64,000 nt of DNA from Tubiluchus corallicola (Eukaryota; Priapulida; Priapulimorpha; Priapulimorphida; Tubiluchidae), in contig JAQGDQ010000035.1 of assembly GCA_030141605.1 (NCBI GenBank), positions 895,001-959,000 on the forward strand, in the 5' to 3' direction. Positions 39,501 to 54,312 of this stretch are shown in pieces. Positions within the stretch are counted from its first letter, which is position 1, and every line of letters begins with the position of its first letter. The notes beneath the pieces were generated by a model. It saw nothing but the letters and a program-made list of their open reading frames with translations. It was not told where the DNA came from and made no database searches. A program made the position numbers and the translations under genes.

Positions 39501-42500
39501 GAATGCAACTGCAGAAGGCAATCCAACTTCTAGTAGCACAAGATCGTTTGTCGTCTGAAGGCGAACTCCTAATAATGCTTTGACCACTGTTAAATACGCT
39601 GATTGTGCTACATGGAAACTTTGCGGTGTCCATCCTTCTGAACTCTACAAAATAGCAGAGAATAAAGCAGCAGCTTTCATCACTTTGTTTTTTACCCAAA
39701 AAGGGAAGTCCACATTCGTAGTAACAAAAGCAATAAATTTTGCTTCATGACTTTGCTTAATTACAGAGTGCTCTTCTACAGAACCGTCTTGGGTGAACGC
39801 TGCTCCCAAGTAGACGTAAGAATTATAGTTTTTCACAGTCGAATCTTGACAACGCTGTGCTATGTTATCATACTCTGGTTAATTTCCATGCCCGAACTTT
39901 TACAAAAGTTGTACAGAATGCTGAGCTTGACTTCACATTGTTGGCAATTAGAAGCGAATAAAACAGTGTCGTCCATGAGTAATAAACAATGTAACTGGTC
40001 AAGAAAATTATCGGGTGATAAAAGGTGCTTCAGATCCCGTACAAGTTCATTTACCTAGACCGTAAAAAGAAAACAACTAGTGGGGAACCTTGGAAGACAC
40101 CAATAACCGTAGATATTATTGCAGCTCCCAAAATAAGTTTCGTATACGTATAAAGAGTCGATATCGCAGCAAGCAACAAATAGCTGCATCATAGACTGAT
40201 TAACAATCTAATGAGAGCATATCTAGGCACTTATAAAAACTCTTAGTAAATGATAAACAATTGACAACCTTTGTGTTTTGCGTAATCAATTAAAAGTCGT
40301 AATCCCACTTTATTCTTTGTACATCACCATCCTTTTTACGCGTCTGACTGTTCTCTTTCCAGTCGAAACCATAGATCTAGTCTCCGACACAACGTTAAAT
40401 CAAACAGCTTAACGAATGCGTGCATAATGGCTATGCCTCTATAATGTCCACAGCACAACCGAGAACCTTTCTTAAAGACAGCTACAAGAACCGGATATGT
40501 CACGGTTTGGAAGACAGCATTAAATAAAGATACAAGAAACAGTAGCCATGGAACTGTCAAAACTTTAAGAAGCCCTGGAGGGATACCCGATGGCGCCACT
40601 TTTATCTGCTTTGTCCATATCCCCGAGGCCATAAAGGCTTGTATTTCTTTTAATGAGAATGGGCTGTCCAATACAGGCACATGCGGTGCATCTGCTAGGG
40701 GCGGATCCATTGTTTCAGCAGTGTCCGGACTTAAAGGTTTTCGAAATAGTCCTTGAAATCGCTATCAGAAGGCTTTCCATTTATTTCTTCCTCTCTCGGT
40801 GATCCATTCCAGTTTATTTGATACCACAATTCTTTTACATCGTTACATTGGGGTAACTGTGACCACTTGTGTGGAAATGACTCTGCCCTGTGGAAATGAC
40901 ACTGCAGGCTGCACAGTTTGATATTGCTCTAGAGTCTAGACCGGCCTAGAGTCTAAAACTTTATCTAGATCAGAGAAAGCAGTATCAACATTTGCGTAGC
41001 TGCTGACATCTAGAGGGTCGCATCTTGCAACTAAATGCTGAAACTGTAATTTAATAATGTTTTTCCATTTTATCTGCTTTCTCGATATGGACGGAACCAT
41101 ACAATAATTACTATAATTTCCCAGTTCGTTCGCTCGCTTCTCCAAATTTTCTAGTAAAACAGCCATTGATGTTTAGATAAAAGAGTTACGCTGATAGGTG
41201 CGTGATTAGATGGCAAACAAAGATCTGTAGTTATGTGAAATGCACACACCGAGGGCAGCAGCGAGTGAGATACATGACAATGATCTAATTCTGAAATCCA
41301 GCTATCTCTTTGCCTATAGGTAAGATAGTTTTGAAACCGAGAATTTGTTTAACTTTGAATCCGTTTAACCTATTCACTAGCAGCACAGAAGAAGCTAAGA
41401 TAGCCGCCAGCTGTTTTGCATTTTATTCGGTGACCTTGTATTGTCCAGAGGAGGCAAGTAACTCTACGCAGTGTCCGTCACAAGTAAAGATCGTAAATGA
41501 GCGTACGAGCATTCAGGTCTCCCAATAACAATTTTTTATCGCTGTTTTCTCTTAATAAAGAATTCATACGAGCAATGTAATTAGGAATAAAATAAGGTGA
41601 TTCGTGACGTAAGCAGACACGAAATAAACACCCGGGAAACATCTCAGGCAGAAAAAATAAAATCCTCGTCATTATTGTTCACAAACGGTATTTTGTTTTT
41701 CTAACAGTCTGTGATAAAAACAGTGGATCCGCCCCAGTGTTTATTTGTACCACCGACAGTAAAAACGCTAAAATCAGGAAAACAAAAGCACACGTCAGTT
41801 TTATCTCATTAAGGCAAATAATATCTTTGTCAAATAGCAGTCTTCTTACATTTTGGTTGTCTAGTTTATTTTTGATACCGTTAATATTCCAAGATAAAAT
41901 GTTCAAGTTTGTAATGCTTCGTCCGCTTTCTAAAAATACTGTTGCCACTGGTCAACAATGGTACCATCAATTTTAATTTCCTGCTTGTCCTTATCGGTAC
42001 TTCGTGAAGTTTCAGGCTAGCGTTTTTCAAATTCTTTGTATAATAGTCCCCATTCTCTGCTAACACTTGAATGCTGATTTTTTTTATTTTTATTTTATGG
42101 AATGGTAACTCTGCTTGCGCAACCAGGGATGCTTTACTCATTAAGCATGGCATGCGGAACTTAGCATTCGGCAATGTAACCAGTAGAAATTTGCTGTGTT
42201 TGTCAGCCTGTCTGCGCTCTCCTAGGTGGGTGCAGGTAAAACCCTCAGTAACGTTTGTGCAGCTGATAGTTTCGAAAACAAGCTGCATTTTCTCCTCCAA
42301 ACAGCTCGTTTAACTAGAGAAATTAGCCTCTCATAAATTCCACCAATCCAAGGGCTTTTAGGAGTAATGAAATTCCTTTAGTAGTGACGGAATCCATTAC
42401 GACATTTACAAACATAACATCAATTGTTTCTTGGGCCAATCTGAATCACGAAAAATTGTCAGACTGAATGTAAATTGGCAACCCGCGTCTAGCGAAGAAA

Positions 42501-45500
42501 CGCTGTAAACAAAGGTTTGTGCCGACAAATTTTGGACCATTTTTAAATGGATCGCACGAGTGGTTAGGCACGTGAATAAGCAAGCCCATGCTTTTCCGTA
42601 AACTACGGATTTGGATTCGTTACGTGGCTTTGGAATTTTTACAATCAAAGGACCCAGATAGTCCAAACCTGTGTATTGAAAAGGTTTAGTGACTTGGACC
42701 CGTGAATGGGGGAGGTCAGCCATCTTTGGCAAAGTATAGGGACCACCCTCGACTAGAAGGGATCCAGTATTTAAGACGTACAAGTGCTAATGTTTGAGCT
42801 GTACCAGTATGCAAGTTAACAACATGTGTGTGTCTCACCACTGATTTTGTGAAAGTATGGTTTTGTGGGTAGGAGAATAGGTCTCCGCGAACACAAGCTA
42901 ACAAGATTATTTAACCGTCCTGTACCTCTAATTATGTCTTGATCATTAATAACCGGTTAATAATTAATAAATTTTGGAAACTACTTAGCAGCACATCGGT
43001 AAACGAGTGTTGCGTCTGCCTCATCCATGCAAGACTGGCTTCTTCCAACTCGGTAGTGGTAATACATGCGTCAATAGGTAGACTGTTTTAAACTGTTTAA
43101 CATGTTTGAAGACATAGCATGTCACACGAAGCAGCCTAAGAGGGGATGAAAATTTAGTTACAGGTATGACGGTAAGATTATATGTTGAATTATCTGTAGC
43201 AGTTAAAATTGATTCAAATGAAATGACCTCTTTAGGTGCTTTGATTTTAATTTGTGCCTCTATTTGTTCTAAATCTGATGATGTGATGGGCGGTAAATCG
43301 CATGTTGGCCATTCAATTTTCTGTAACAACAAAAACACTGGGCCACAAAACCAGGCTTTATTTAAAGGAGTAGAACTAGGCTTCGTAGCATAATCAGCTA
43401 TATTCAGTTCTAAAGGAATGTGCCGGAAAGAGAAGTCATAATAACTGCGTGTTTCAGTTACCCTGTTCTGAACAAAGGTACTGAGGGGTTTACTGGATTT
43501 TAGCCAATGCAATACGCATAATGAATCAGTGAAAAGAGTACAAGTGATGTTACTTATCTGCAGTTCCTTTCGAACACAACTGGCAGCTCGTACGCCCACT
43601 AAGACACCTAATAATTCAAAACGTGGTATACTGACATCTTTGAGAGCCAGATGGGTCTTTGCAAAAATAAGGTCCACTTTCGCAGTGCCATCTTGCAGAA
43701 CCTGACATCTGGATCAAAGCATACAAGATCAAAGGATAGACAAGCAGAAATATTTAAGCATATACAACGCGGTATGAGAATAGAAAAAATCATGTGCAAC
43801 CGATCAGCAATTACTAACCACTAAATCAATGCGTGGCCGATCTAAAGGCTGGTCCCAGTTATATTTCTCTTTCCAAAACTTGGCATTTAATGTCAAGAGG
43901 GCAACATATCCGCACGATTCAAAAATGGTAGCAACTTGTTTAAGAATCTCGCGTTTGAAGGTTCACATCAAGTTTGTGTGCAATAGACTATGTGTCAGAG
44001 ATCCCATTTTAGCCCCAGAACTTTATTTCACTAGATGCTACTTTATCTTCCTGGAAGCAGTAGGAAATAACTCTTTAGCTTGTGAATAAAGAGAGACAGC
44101 TTCGTTAGTTGAGGCAACGCCAGTTATGACGTTGTCTGCATAAATATTATCTAAGATAGTTTTGGAAATGGGTACCTGATCTTCCATTTTTGTGAGATGG
44201 TGACGTACCGTTCCTGATAACATCCAGGGACTAGAAAGAATTCCAAATGGAACGCGTGTAAAGCGCAGTACCTGTGTGTTACCTGTGGGACCTAAATTAG
44301 AAGTATCCTTTAGCGAAAAGAACCGGGTTACATCACGGTCTGGCTCATGCAGACCGACTGTCAAGAAGGCTTTTTCTATGTCGGTAACTGAACCTCATTC
44401 ATATGCATCCTAAAGCGAAAAAGAATACCACATAAATTCAGCATGAGCACAGGTCCGCGATATAAACAGTCATTTAACGAGGGGCTTGTTTTGTTAACTA
44501 TACTTTATTAATATGCCTTTAGCTAATTGTCCTTGAATAATATTATATTTTTAAGCAAATCAGGCTGTTTAGCGAGACAACGAAGACAAGATTTTAAACA
44601 TCCCAATGAAAAAGCAAAATTGTCAGATTAAACATCTTGCTTACACCGACAAGGCCATGAAACATTTTCGACTATTTTCGTACAGACTATAGGATTGTCG
44701 GAGATGCCTAGTGTATCCAAGTCCCAAAAACGGTTGACATCATACTTAGTTTCATATTTACATACTTAATACTGATGATCAAATACCACCAAAGAGGTTT
44801 CCAAGGCATGATTTTCTAATTGGACCAATCCAACGGTAGCAGATCTTGGTTCTATACAGAGTAAGCTGACTTTATGTGCAGAAACAGATGCAGTTTCTTC
44901 AAAATTGGGTTCACATTCACCTAGCAGCCAACCTAAGCGTGAAGAAAGTAGGTATAGACCAGGAATTATTTCAGCACAAGATGGTAAAATAATTCGAAAA
45001 TAGTACTTATTTCCAAGAAACAGATCAATGTGGGTCACATGACCCACTGGGTCACTATACTTATCAGCTAAAGCACGACCATATTTGCGATTTACAAAGT
45101 TAACAATATTAGTGGCAATGGTTCGCAAAATGTGGACGGAGCGATGCACTCAACAACACATACTACTAGAGAGATTTCTAAGTTATCTTTAGTTAGCAAA
45201 TTAATTCAGGTAGTGAAACAAGGAATGCTAGAAAAAGTATGATTACCAAAAGTTCCAAGTTTCAAAAATTCGCATTTAATAGGTTTAATACCCAACTGAA
45301 TTGCAAGACGTGTAGAATAGGAACGTGTAAGAACAGTGTGAACCGCAATCCATTTGAGCATTTATTAAAGCCTCTTATTAGTGCTAGGGTTACTCACAGT
45401 AAAGAAAGCTGTCTGCCCGCTCAGAGCTAATGGCATAAAGTGCTTCCTCCTCCCCTTCTAAATGTCGACAGTCCATGGCATTTACCGGAGCCGTAACCGT

Positions 45501-48500
45501 AGCTAGCTCGGCTGGCTATTGTAGCCTAGATCCAATAGGAAAATTCCTCGGGCACTGACTTCGATGGTGGCAATACACACAAGAACGTGTTGATACGCAA
45601 TTTGAAGCATAATAATTCACACTTAAAAATTTCAGACTAAGTGCAAACTTAGGCAAATGACTAACTTGCACCTAAGCACAGGAGGTTTTGCGACTGCTGT
45701 ACTAACGAACCAAGGCCTGTTCAAGACGAAAAACATGTTTTTGCAACCAAGCGAAGACTGAGCTGGTCAGACAATTACCTCGGTTTTCTAATATTAATAT
45801 GGTATCCATCAGCTCAATATTGAGGTATAACGATAATCAAACTGTTGTGGACTATATTCATCAGTGCCTTAAATGTTTTGCACAATAATCATTGTTTCTT
45901 GTTGAACTGATAATGTAATGCCAGATATATGAATTATATTGTTCTTTTATGATCGTCAATGTATCAATGTTGGAGAAAATTTTGGACCAACTCATTGTGT
46001 TATTTTCCGTGCATCTACCCTGATCATAGTTTAATCATAGTTCTTGGTCAATAAATTACTTACTTATTGTTATGTAAGTTTACCTGTAAGAACAAGTAAT
46101 TACCGTTAGTGCTAACGTTGTCTGTTAAATTAGCGATGGTAAATAAAACTTATCTTTGTCTTGTTATCTTTCTTTACGGAACAGGTACTGAGACGTTAAT
46201 CACACCTGTCTGTCAGCCAGTTTAACCAATGAAGCCATTCCATACCAGCTAGTTATAGCTGCTATGCAATGGCTTCGTAATGGATCGATTGTGTGGGTGG
46301 AATGAAAATAAATGGCACTTCACCAACATTATTATTAACCCTGGAAGTTTATTCCACTTTAATATCATTAAATATTTCTAAATCAGGGTCCGACGTCTTT
46401 CCAAATAGAATTGGCAAAGAGAGGGCATCAAGTAGCATCTTTATAGACTGTTTAATGAGCCACTATCACCTTCCCTGCTGTCAAACAAGGTGACCTGCTT
46501 GGATAGGTTTTCAGAACATGCCGGTTCCAAATTTCAAGTTACTAATGTTATTCTTTGGCCCGGTCAATACTACAGTACAGTGCCACTGTTTGGCCTCCAC
46601 ACTGTCTGCTGTAGTCATAAATAAGAGTCTTTGCAACGAAATGCAACGCACAAGACACTATGTATGTACCTTCTAGATCGAAGAGCCATTGAATAACTTG
46701 GCTATCATACTTTTTTACAGTAACAGACAACAAAATAAAGGTAGGGGTATAATGCTAGCCATTCTCAAAGAATTAGTTAACATAACAGTTTGTTACTATT
46801 CACAAAATCACTGCGGAGAATCGCTCTAATTGATGGGTTCTAATTAAACTTAAAATTAACAACGGTGTTATATATGTCTTTAAAAACGAGAATCAGTTTA
46901 GAAATCGTGCATGAAAAGATACAAGAATGAGTAAAAAGGCTTCATGTTGAAAATGAAAAAAAATCCGTTAATCGAAGATTTTAACACTAACGTTGGCAAA
47001 ACGATCAAAGCAGACCGGATCACCTCGGCCCATGTCCGAGACCATCATTTTCGGTTGTGAGGTGTTGTGAAGATCTGGAATATTCTTACCTCGCAGAAAT
47101 TTCGAGAACTTTCCATTTCGAGATTGTTCCTTTGCACTGATATATAAGGCGGAGCTGGCCGTTGACGTTTATTCTCTTGTATCCTCGTATTCTCAGATTC
47201 TCAAATACGCTTTCTCGCTTTCGCGTTTCCAAATTATCACATTTACTGTAAACATTTCAAGTTCCTTCATACTTTTGTATTGTAGAATTCTCACATAATA
47301 AGCCTGTTCAATTTGACAACATGTTTTCTGGTTTTCTCTACGAGCCGTCCAAGAGAAACAAAACACAATAAATTTTGGCGCAGTCGACGGGATCCTTGGT
47401 GACTCAGTGGACAGTTGTTTATCCTAACTGATGGCAGAGCAGATGGGCGAACTTATCAAGTTCCTCATGCAGCAGCATAAGGAACAAATGGATCAGCAAG
47501 CGCAGCAGCACAAAGAAGAAATGGATGCTATGAGGAGGCTGCTTCGGGCTCGAACTCCTGAAGATGATTCCAGTTCAAGCACCCATCTTCCACAACGGCA
47601 CTTACAGCTGCTATCCACTATTTGCTGCATTTGATCCAACTTTTGAACTGTGGCCTGACTACTGGTCAAGATTTGTGCCTTCGTGGCAGCCAACGCAGTG
47701 CCTGACCAACGCAAGGCTTAAATTTTCCTAACAAATCAGACTGCTACCATCTACCAACAACTGGCGAAACTGGCGATGCAACAGTCTCCATACAAGGATA
47801 TCAACGAACTGATTATAGACAAGATTGTCGACTTTATGAAGGAACCGTTTGACCCAAAACTCTTCATTGTGCGATAACGTTTCAAGTTCTGGAGTGACAT
47901 GCAACGGAACCCAGGCGAAACTCTCCAGGAGTTAGCAGCTCGCATACGCCAAGACGCTGCTACCTGTGACTTTTCTTCAATCCAAGACCCACAATATGAA
48001 GCTCTGGAGCAGAGATTCATATGCTCTGTCAACAACGAAGCTGTCTTAAAGGCTATTTTCAAGCTCAAGGACGAAGATCTGGCTTTCGCCCATGTAGTCC
48101 AAGTCGTTATCGAGACTGAAGACGAGGCAAAGGTTGGAAAGGAAACTGTCAATGGTTCCAAAACCAGGCCTGTCAACAAAGTCAACCTGAACCAGTACAA
48201 GGGTCAACGAAGGAACCATCAGCAGTCAAATTCCACAGACACGGATACAAAGTGCTGCCATTGTGGAAAGGCCCGCAAAATGACACTGTCCCTACAAAGA
48301 TGCCAAGTGCCATTTCTGTGGCAACAAAGGACATTTGGAGGCTGTTTGCAGGAAAAAGCAATGACAGCAATGGCACCAGAAATCTGGGAAGTCTCTGGGG
48401 AGAATAACAAAAGATGAGCTTGTCAAGGTGATCCTCGGTGAAGTTCCTGAAGACTCTCCTAGTGTGGATGTCGAAGTCAACATCCAAGACCGACAGTTTG

Positions 48501-51500
48501 AGATGGAACCTTACACTGCAATAACGGGAACTTTCGTTTCAGTGCCGGTCTGGAAACAACTAGGAAAGCCGAAGCTGGATGACGTCAGACATCGCTACGA
48601 GTCTGCCAGCAAGCATGACCTGCCAGTGTGGGGAACTTTCGTGGACCAAACCAAGGATCCAAAGACTGGTAAACAAAGCTCAATTCCCTAAATCGTCACC
48701 AAGATCCCTGACCTGAACCTGCTGGGACGAAGTGCTATCCAGATTCTGGGAATTTCTGTGGACAATGCTCTAGGACTGAGAAGCATATAGAGTCAAGACA
48801 AGACCGAGGGTGTAAAAACGTCACATCCGAAGACCTTTGACACGTCTTATGCTTCCCTGCAACGAGGTTGCCACAACCTGTGATGGGTTCCCAGATCTCT
48901 TTAAGAAGAATTGGGGTGTCTTAAGGACTTCGAGCTGGAAGTGAAGTTCAAGTCTGACGCGAAACCGGTTTTTCACAAGGCACGACTGGTTCCATTCGCT
49001 CTTCGTTATGAAGAAGGCATCGCCAAAGGTGTCTGGAAGCCAGTCCAGTTCAATGAATACAGAACGCCAGTGGTACCAATTCGTAAAGCTTACACTCCGG
49101 GCACTCAGAAGCCCAAGTTGTGGTCACTACTCAGTCGGCATCAACGATCAGCTAGAGGACCACCAATTTGACAACGTGTTTTCTGGTTTTCTCTACGAGC
49201 CGTCCGAGAGAACAAAACACAACAGTGTAGGCCTAAATGTTTATGACAATAACTGTTTTTAGAGCAATGTTGTTAAGATAAAATGTTGGTTGAACAGGCA
49301 GCGATTTTTATGGCCGAAAAGAATAACTTCCTTTTTATCGGGATTGAGTGTGATATTCCATTGAGTTGCCCACTGATGTATTGTTGTTAGATCCGAGTTT
49401 AAGTGCGTGGCACATATGATAGGATCGTCCATAATTTCAGTTAAAGAGGTGTCGTCTGCAAAAAATCGTATATCAGTACTTATGTTATCAGTTATATTAT
49501 CAATCAAAACTAGAAATAAAATGGGGCCAAGAATGATCCTGATAAGATTCGAGCCGTTTTGATAATGCCCCACTAATATCTAGTTGGTTGAGTTTAAAGC
49601 ACAAGAAAACCCTTCATAAACATAAAGCTTAAAAATTCGTTTTGAAATTTTATATCGTTTACATACTGCTTTTTTGCGTGCAGGACTTCAATCGGCAGTC
49701 ACGCTGTATAAAACATGTAAATTTAAACTCCCGCGATGACCGTTAGACGCAGCCATGAAACAAGTTTAGATAACACTTTGTAAAGTTTGAAAAAATAATT
49801 AGAACATTCGTAGCGCACAAGTCACTAACTAAATAAAATTTAAAATTACTGTATCTTGTCAATAAGATTAAAAAAACGTTTTTAGTTACTGAGTGGTGCA
49901 CCCTGGAGGGTGAGTCAGCGATATTTTACCAATTTGTGAAAACATTTTAAATAATTAATAACTTTCTTTTCTAGTTACATAAGTCTTTCTAGTAGGTAAG
50001 CGACAATCTAAGTAATATAGATTTGCGCGGAAAGTCTTTTGGGACATAATTTAACATTGCTTTCTCTTCCCTTCATTTACGTTTGGTGCATGACGTCATG
50101 TAATGGCGACTTCGGAACAGTATTGCGGGAGATTTAAAATAAGAACAGACTAAAATTCCTTTCAGTGTGAGTAAAATATACGCATAAAATTGCTATAAAG
50201 TAATATAATTTTTAAGGCGATTTTTCTGAAATCTACTTCAGGTACGCCTTTTCTTGTCCTTCAAATACCATATATGCATGCCACACTCTGTCGAATGCTT
50301 TAGAAATGTCTAAGAAAACAGCTCTAGCATTAAGCAAACCATTTTCGAGAGCTTGATAAATTTTGTTAAATATAAGCAGGATAAGAGAGATACGAGACTG
50401 TAAATATTTTTTTATCTGACGGTCGTCTTTTTTGAAAATTGGACACATATTGGCCTTTTCCCAAATTTTCGGAAATGTTGAGGATTGCAAAGAAATGTTC
50501 AAAAATTTTGATAAAGGTGTTGCTAATGATGAAGCAGTTTTCTTTAGAATTAGATTACTAATACAATCGTCCCGCGAAGCCTTTGAAACATCAAGACCTA
50601 AGAGAATATCACGAATATCAGAAGGTGATGCAGTCAAATTTGACAAACGAGCATCAGTTTTATAGAAGTGTGTGGCAATTTGTTTACCGCATTTACCGTT
50701 GATTGCTCACAAAAGAGCTTGTTTAATATAGTTGCTTTATATTTGTCGAGAGATATGACCTCGTTCCCTTCTTTGAATGTTGAACTCCCACGTAATTCTT
50801 TTTTCCGCGACAGACTTTGTAAGTTTCTGCTAGGTTTTACTGGGAGTACTTAGATCAGACAAACAATTTGCTGTTTTTTTGTAGTACTTACGTTTACTTT
50901 CATAGCAAGCTTTGTTAAACTTATTTCGTGACATCTTAAAATCACCTGTCGTGAAATCGCTAGAATGTTTTTTTTGTGGTTTAACCACTTTCTATGTTTT
51001 TTCCTGCGCAATTTACGACAATACATGTCAAACCAAGGCTTATCCCTTGATCTCACGGTGACTATTTTTTGAAGGAATGAACGTCATTATTAATGAGTGA
51101 ACCAAGTTAGTAAAATATTCGCTACATTCGTCGAGGAAAATAGTTCGGTTAAAGTTTGTTTATTTTTGTGGTTAAAGCTGCTTGCTGATTATTGATGTTT
51201 ATGGCGTGGCGTGTGAGGTCGCCACGACGGGCATGGCAAACTATCAAGACTTGATTTAAGGAGCAACACATTTATTAAACATCAAACAGAACACAGTAAA
51301 TATAATAGGATAGTAATGCCAGTCCTCCGTCTCCAAGTCAGTTCCTAATCTCCCCGAGGTGCGGGCATCGAACACTTTTGACTAACTCCCTAATGCGCCG
51401 TGAGCTTCTGCGCAAAAGGGCTTCATTACCATGAGTCAGCCGGTCGAAGATCAGCTGGTCACGTGATGGCACACCTAACTAGGCTTCTTGTCAAGCATTT

Positions 51501-54259
51501 GATCTTGAGTTATTAATTTAATAATTTCATCGCCAATTTAATCAAAATCATTATTTAACACAGCTTTCCTTTACTCGTCGATGTTGTGTGACCTTTCGAG
51601 TAGGCCCCAGTCGGAATTTTGGATAGCATTGTTAAGATTCGGCCAGTCGGGTTGATCGTAATAGTAATTCTTTCTTTTATAAGCTGTCGGTAGTTCTAAA
51701 GGTATTCGACAAAATACGGGACAATGACCACAATTTGCTAACGTAGCAAGTGTTACACATTCATTGAAATACCCGGGTCAGTGATAACTAAATCGAGCAT
51801 TGAACAAGATATTTCAGTCACTCTAGTGGGTTCATGTACTAGCTAGGTTAAATTATTATTTACTACAAATTTGTATAATTTATTTCCTGCTAGATTGTCG
51901 CCTCCCGAATTGTACCACGTACTAATTCTAGCATTAGGCGCTGAAAAAAATAATAAATGAATATTTGCCAGAAAAAAGGGCAAAGATTGTAAGATGTTGT
52001 CATAAGACAGCTGGAGGTCATCAATAAACATAGCAATTGATTCTGTGGATTGATTAGGTGGAGACCGATAGGCCACACAAACAAAGGACATAATGCCCAC
52101 TGGTAATCTGTAGCCACATAATTTCCTGATTAAATGGTTCATATTCACGCACAGGAAGTTCATTGCTGACGTGCTGCGACACCCCACCCACAGTGCCCTG
52201 GCGATCACGACGAAAAATTGGCTGGCCATTAATAAATAATTGATTCTTCACTACCGTCGTGAAGTCAGGTCTCGGTGAGACAGACGAAGTCTCAGTTACA
52301 GCTTAAAGTAAGGTTCGTTAATTCTGATATTCCACAAAAGTCATTTGCTTAGGACATCCCGTATCAAGGAAAGAATGATAATGTGTCATAGATAATGTAC
52401 TGTAACGAAGAGCGGATGGTGGTGATACGCCATTTTTCGCATAGTTGAAAAGAAAACTTAAAAAACAGTAGTAAGAGTAAAATTACTGAATTAAGTAACA
52501 CGCCAGGTGTCTACCATTTCGTGCTCCACGCCAATTGTTGTTACGGAACAGGTGCTGAGGTGGACGACGTCATTCCATACCAGCTACTTATAGCTGCTAT
52601 GCAACGCTGATATGCAATGGCTTCGTAATGGGCCAAACCATCACAATGCAGAGGGGTGCCGAAAATAAATGGCATTTCGACCCCGTAACAGTATCATACA
52701 TACGTACACAATGGAACTACGGAAGTAATTTATACATAATTTTGTATTTACTTCCTACAGTTATTTGTTACAGGCAAATACTTAATTTGTTACTCGGAAA
52801 TGCATTTCCGACAGCAACGTCTTCTAAAGTTAAATGGGGGGATATAATTAATGATGTTATCAACAGATATAAAAACAAGCAAACCCATTCCAAAGAACTA
52901 ATAATTGACAACAAAGTGATAAAGAAATCTAAAATATTGCAAATGCCCTTAATACTACTTTCGTTGATTTGGAAATTTCGAAATTTCTGCCAACCACTTG
53001 CAGTATAACTGCGATACGATCACTTTCCAAATTAAAAATGAAATTAAATACTAACATAAGTTTTTCGTTTTCCAGTATAACCACAAATGAAATACATGAA
53101 CTTAAATTAGAAATTAACGAAGGCAGTGGCCATCTCAAAAACGTCTACGAAAATATTAAAGGACAGCGCCAACATATCGCCACCTCATATTACCTAAATT
53201 ACAAACCAAATGGTCATGCATAGTGAATTCCCTAGTATCTGTATGTAAACTAGCTATTGTAATACCAGTCCACCAAAGCAATATCAATTTGGTTTTACAC
53301 AAAACTCTGCTGCTGATGCCATAGTACATGCAGCCGAGGGTCAAATTTAAGTGAAAATAAATATGTTGTAGCTGCATTTTCAGACTTAAGTAAAGTTCTC
53401 GGTAGCCTGGACCATAATCTTTTAAAAGAAAATTTAAAATTATTAGGATATGCCGTAACTTCATTAAAACTCGCTAGCAGTTACTTGAGAACAGAAAACA
53501 GAGAACATTACAACCACACAAGTTGGTCCCTTACTTTTCTGCTTTTATATTGATAATATATCTAAAGCACTAACACATTGTAATATAACACAGTATACTA
53601 ACTATATAATACATATACTAGCAAAGGCCCCGCAAAAATTTGCGCATAAATACACTTATAATCAATAATACGCGAACATCATACATAGTCCTCATTTATA
53701 ATGCAAAGCCATTTGTAGTTATTACTGAATTAAAGTTATAGGCTTATAGGCAGAGTATAATAGATGACGTCAGAACAATGGCTTTGCATCAGCAGTTTTC
53801 CAAGCGAAAATTGCCAAAAATGGAACATCTAATTAACTCGTCGGCACTCCTCTTGGTGGACGTGTCCTAAAAATATAGCCCACATCATCGTGTAGCCCTG
53901 TTCTTCCTCTTTCTAAAGAACCGTATATCTCCTTCCAAAAGTCCCACTGAACCGCTAGAGCGTTTTTTCTATAGGCTGTTTGGCCAAAATTTCGAAAAAA
54001 TCGGGAGATGGGTCCGGGAAAACGTCCGTTGCCGTCCTGAGGTCCTCTCGCAAATTCTAAATATGCCTACTACACCCACCGCTGAACGGGCTATCTATCC
54101 GTGGCGGCACCGCCCCCGGCCCGTTCCCGTTCTTCAGAAATAAGAGGTGGGCCCAATTCGAAAAATAAACGCCTCAATGGCGTGACACTAGATCGAGACC
54201 TTTCGTTTGATATATAGATCGCCGCAAATGGTGCCGTCGTCCGAGCTGTAGCCTCGAAT

Positions 54260-54312
<53 letters not shown>

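Larger units (their letters stand above)
49259..52310 (-). mobile_element. CR1-like LINE, degenerate, with insertions
   Basis: Minus strand in order: endonuclease ([20 protein letters not shown], then [14 protein letters not shown]; 51843-52110), linker ([20 protein letters not shown], 50990-51056), RT start ([33 protein letters not shown]; 50260-50620), then RT palm ([31 protein letters not shown]; 49300-49500). Sequence at 49574-50230 and at about 51195-51495 does not belong to the LINE and looks inserted. Confidence 0.8.
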
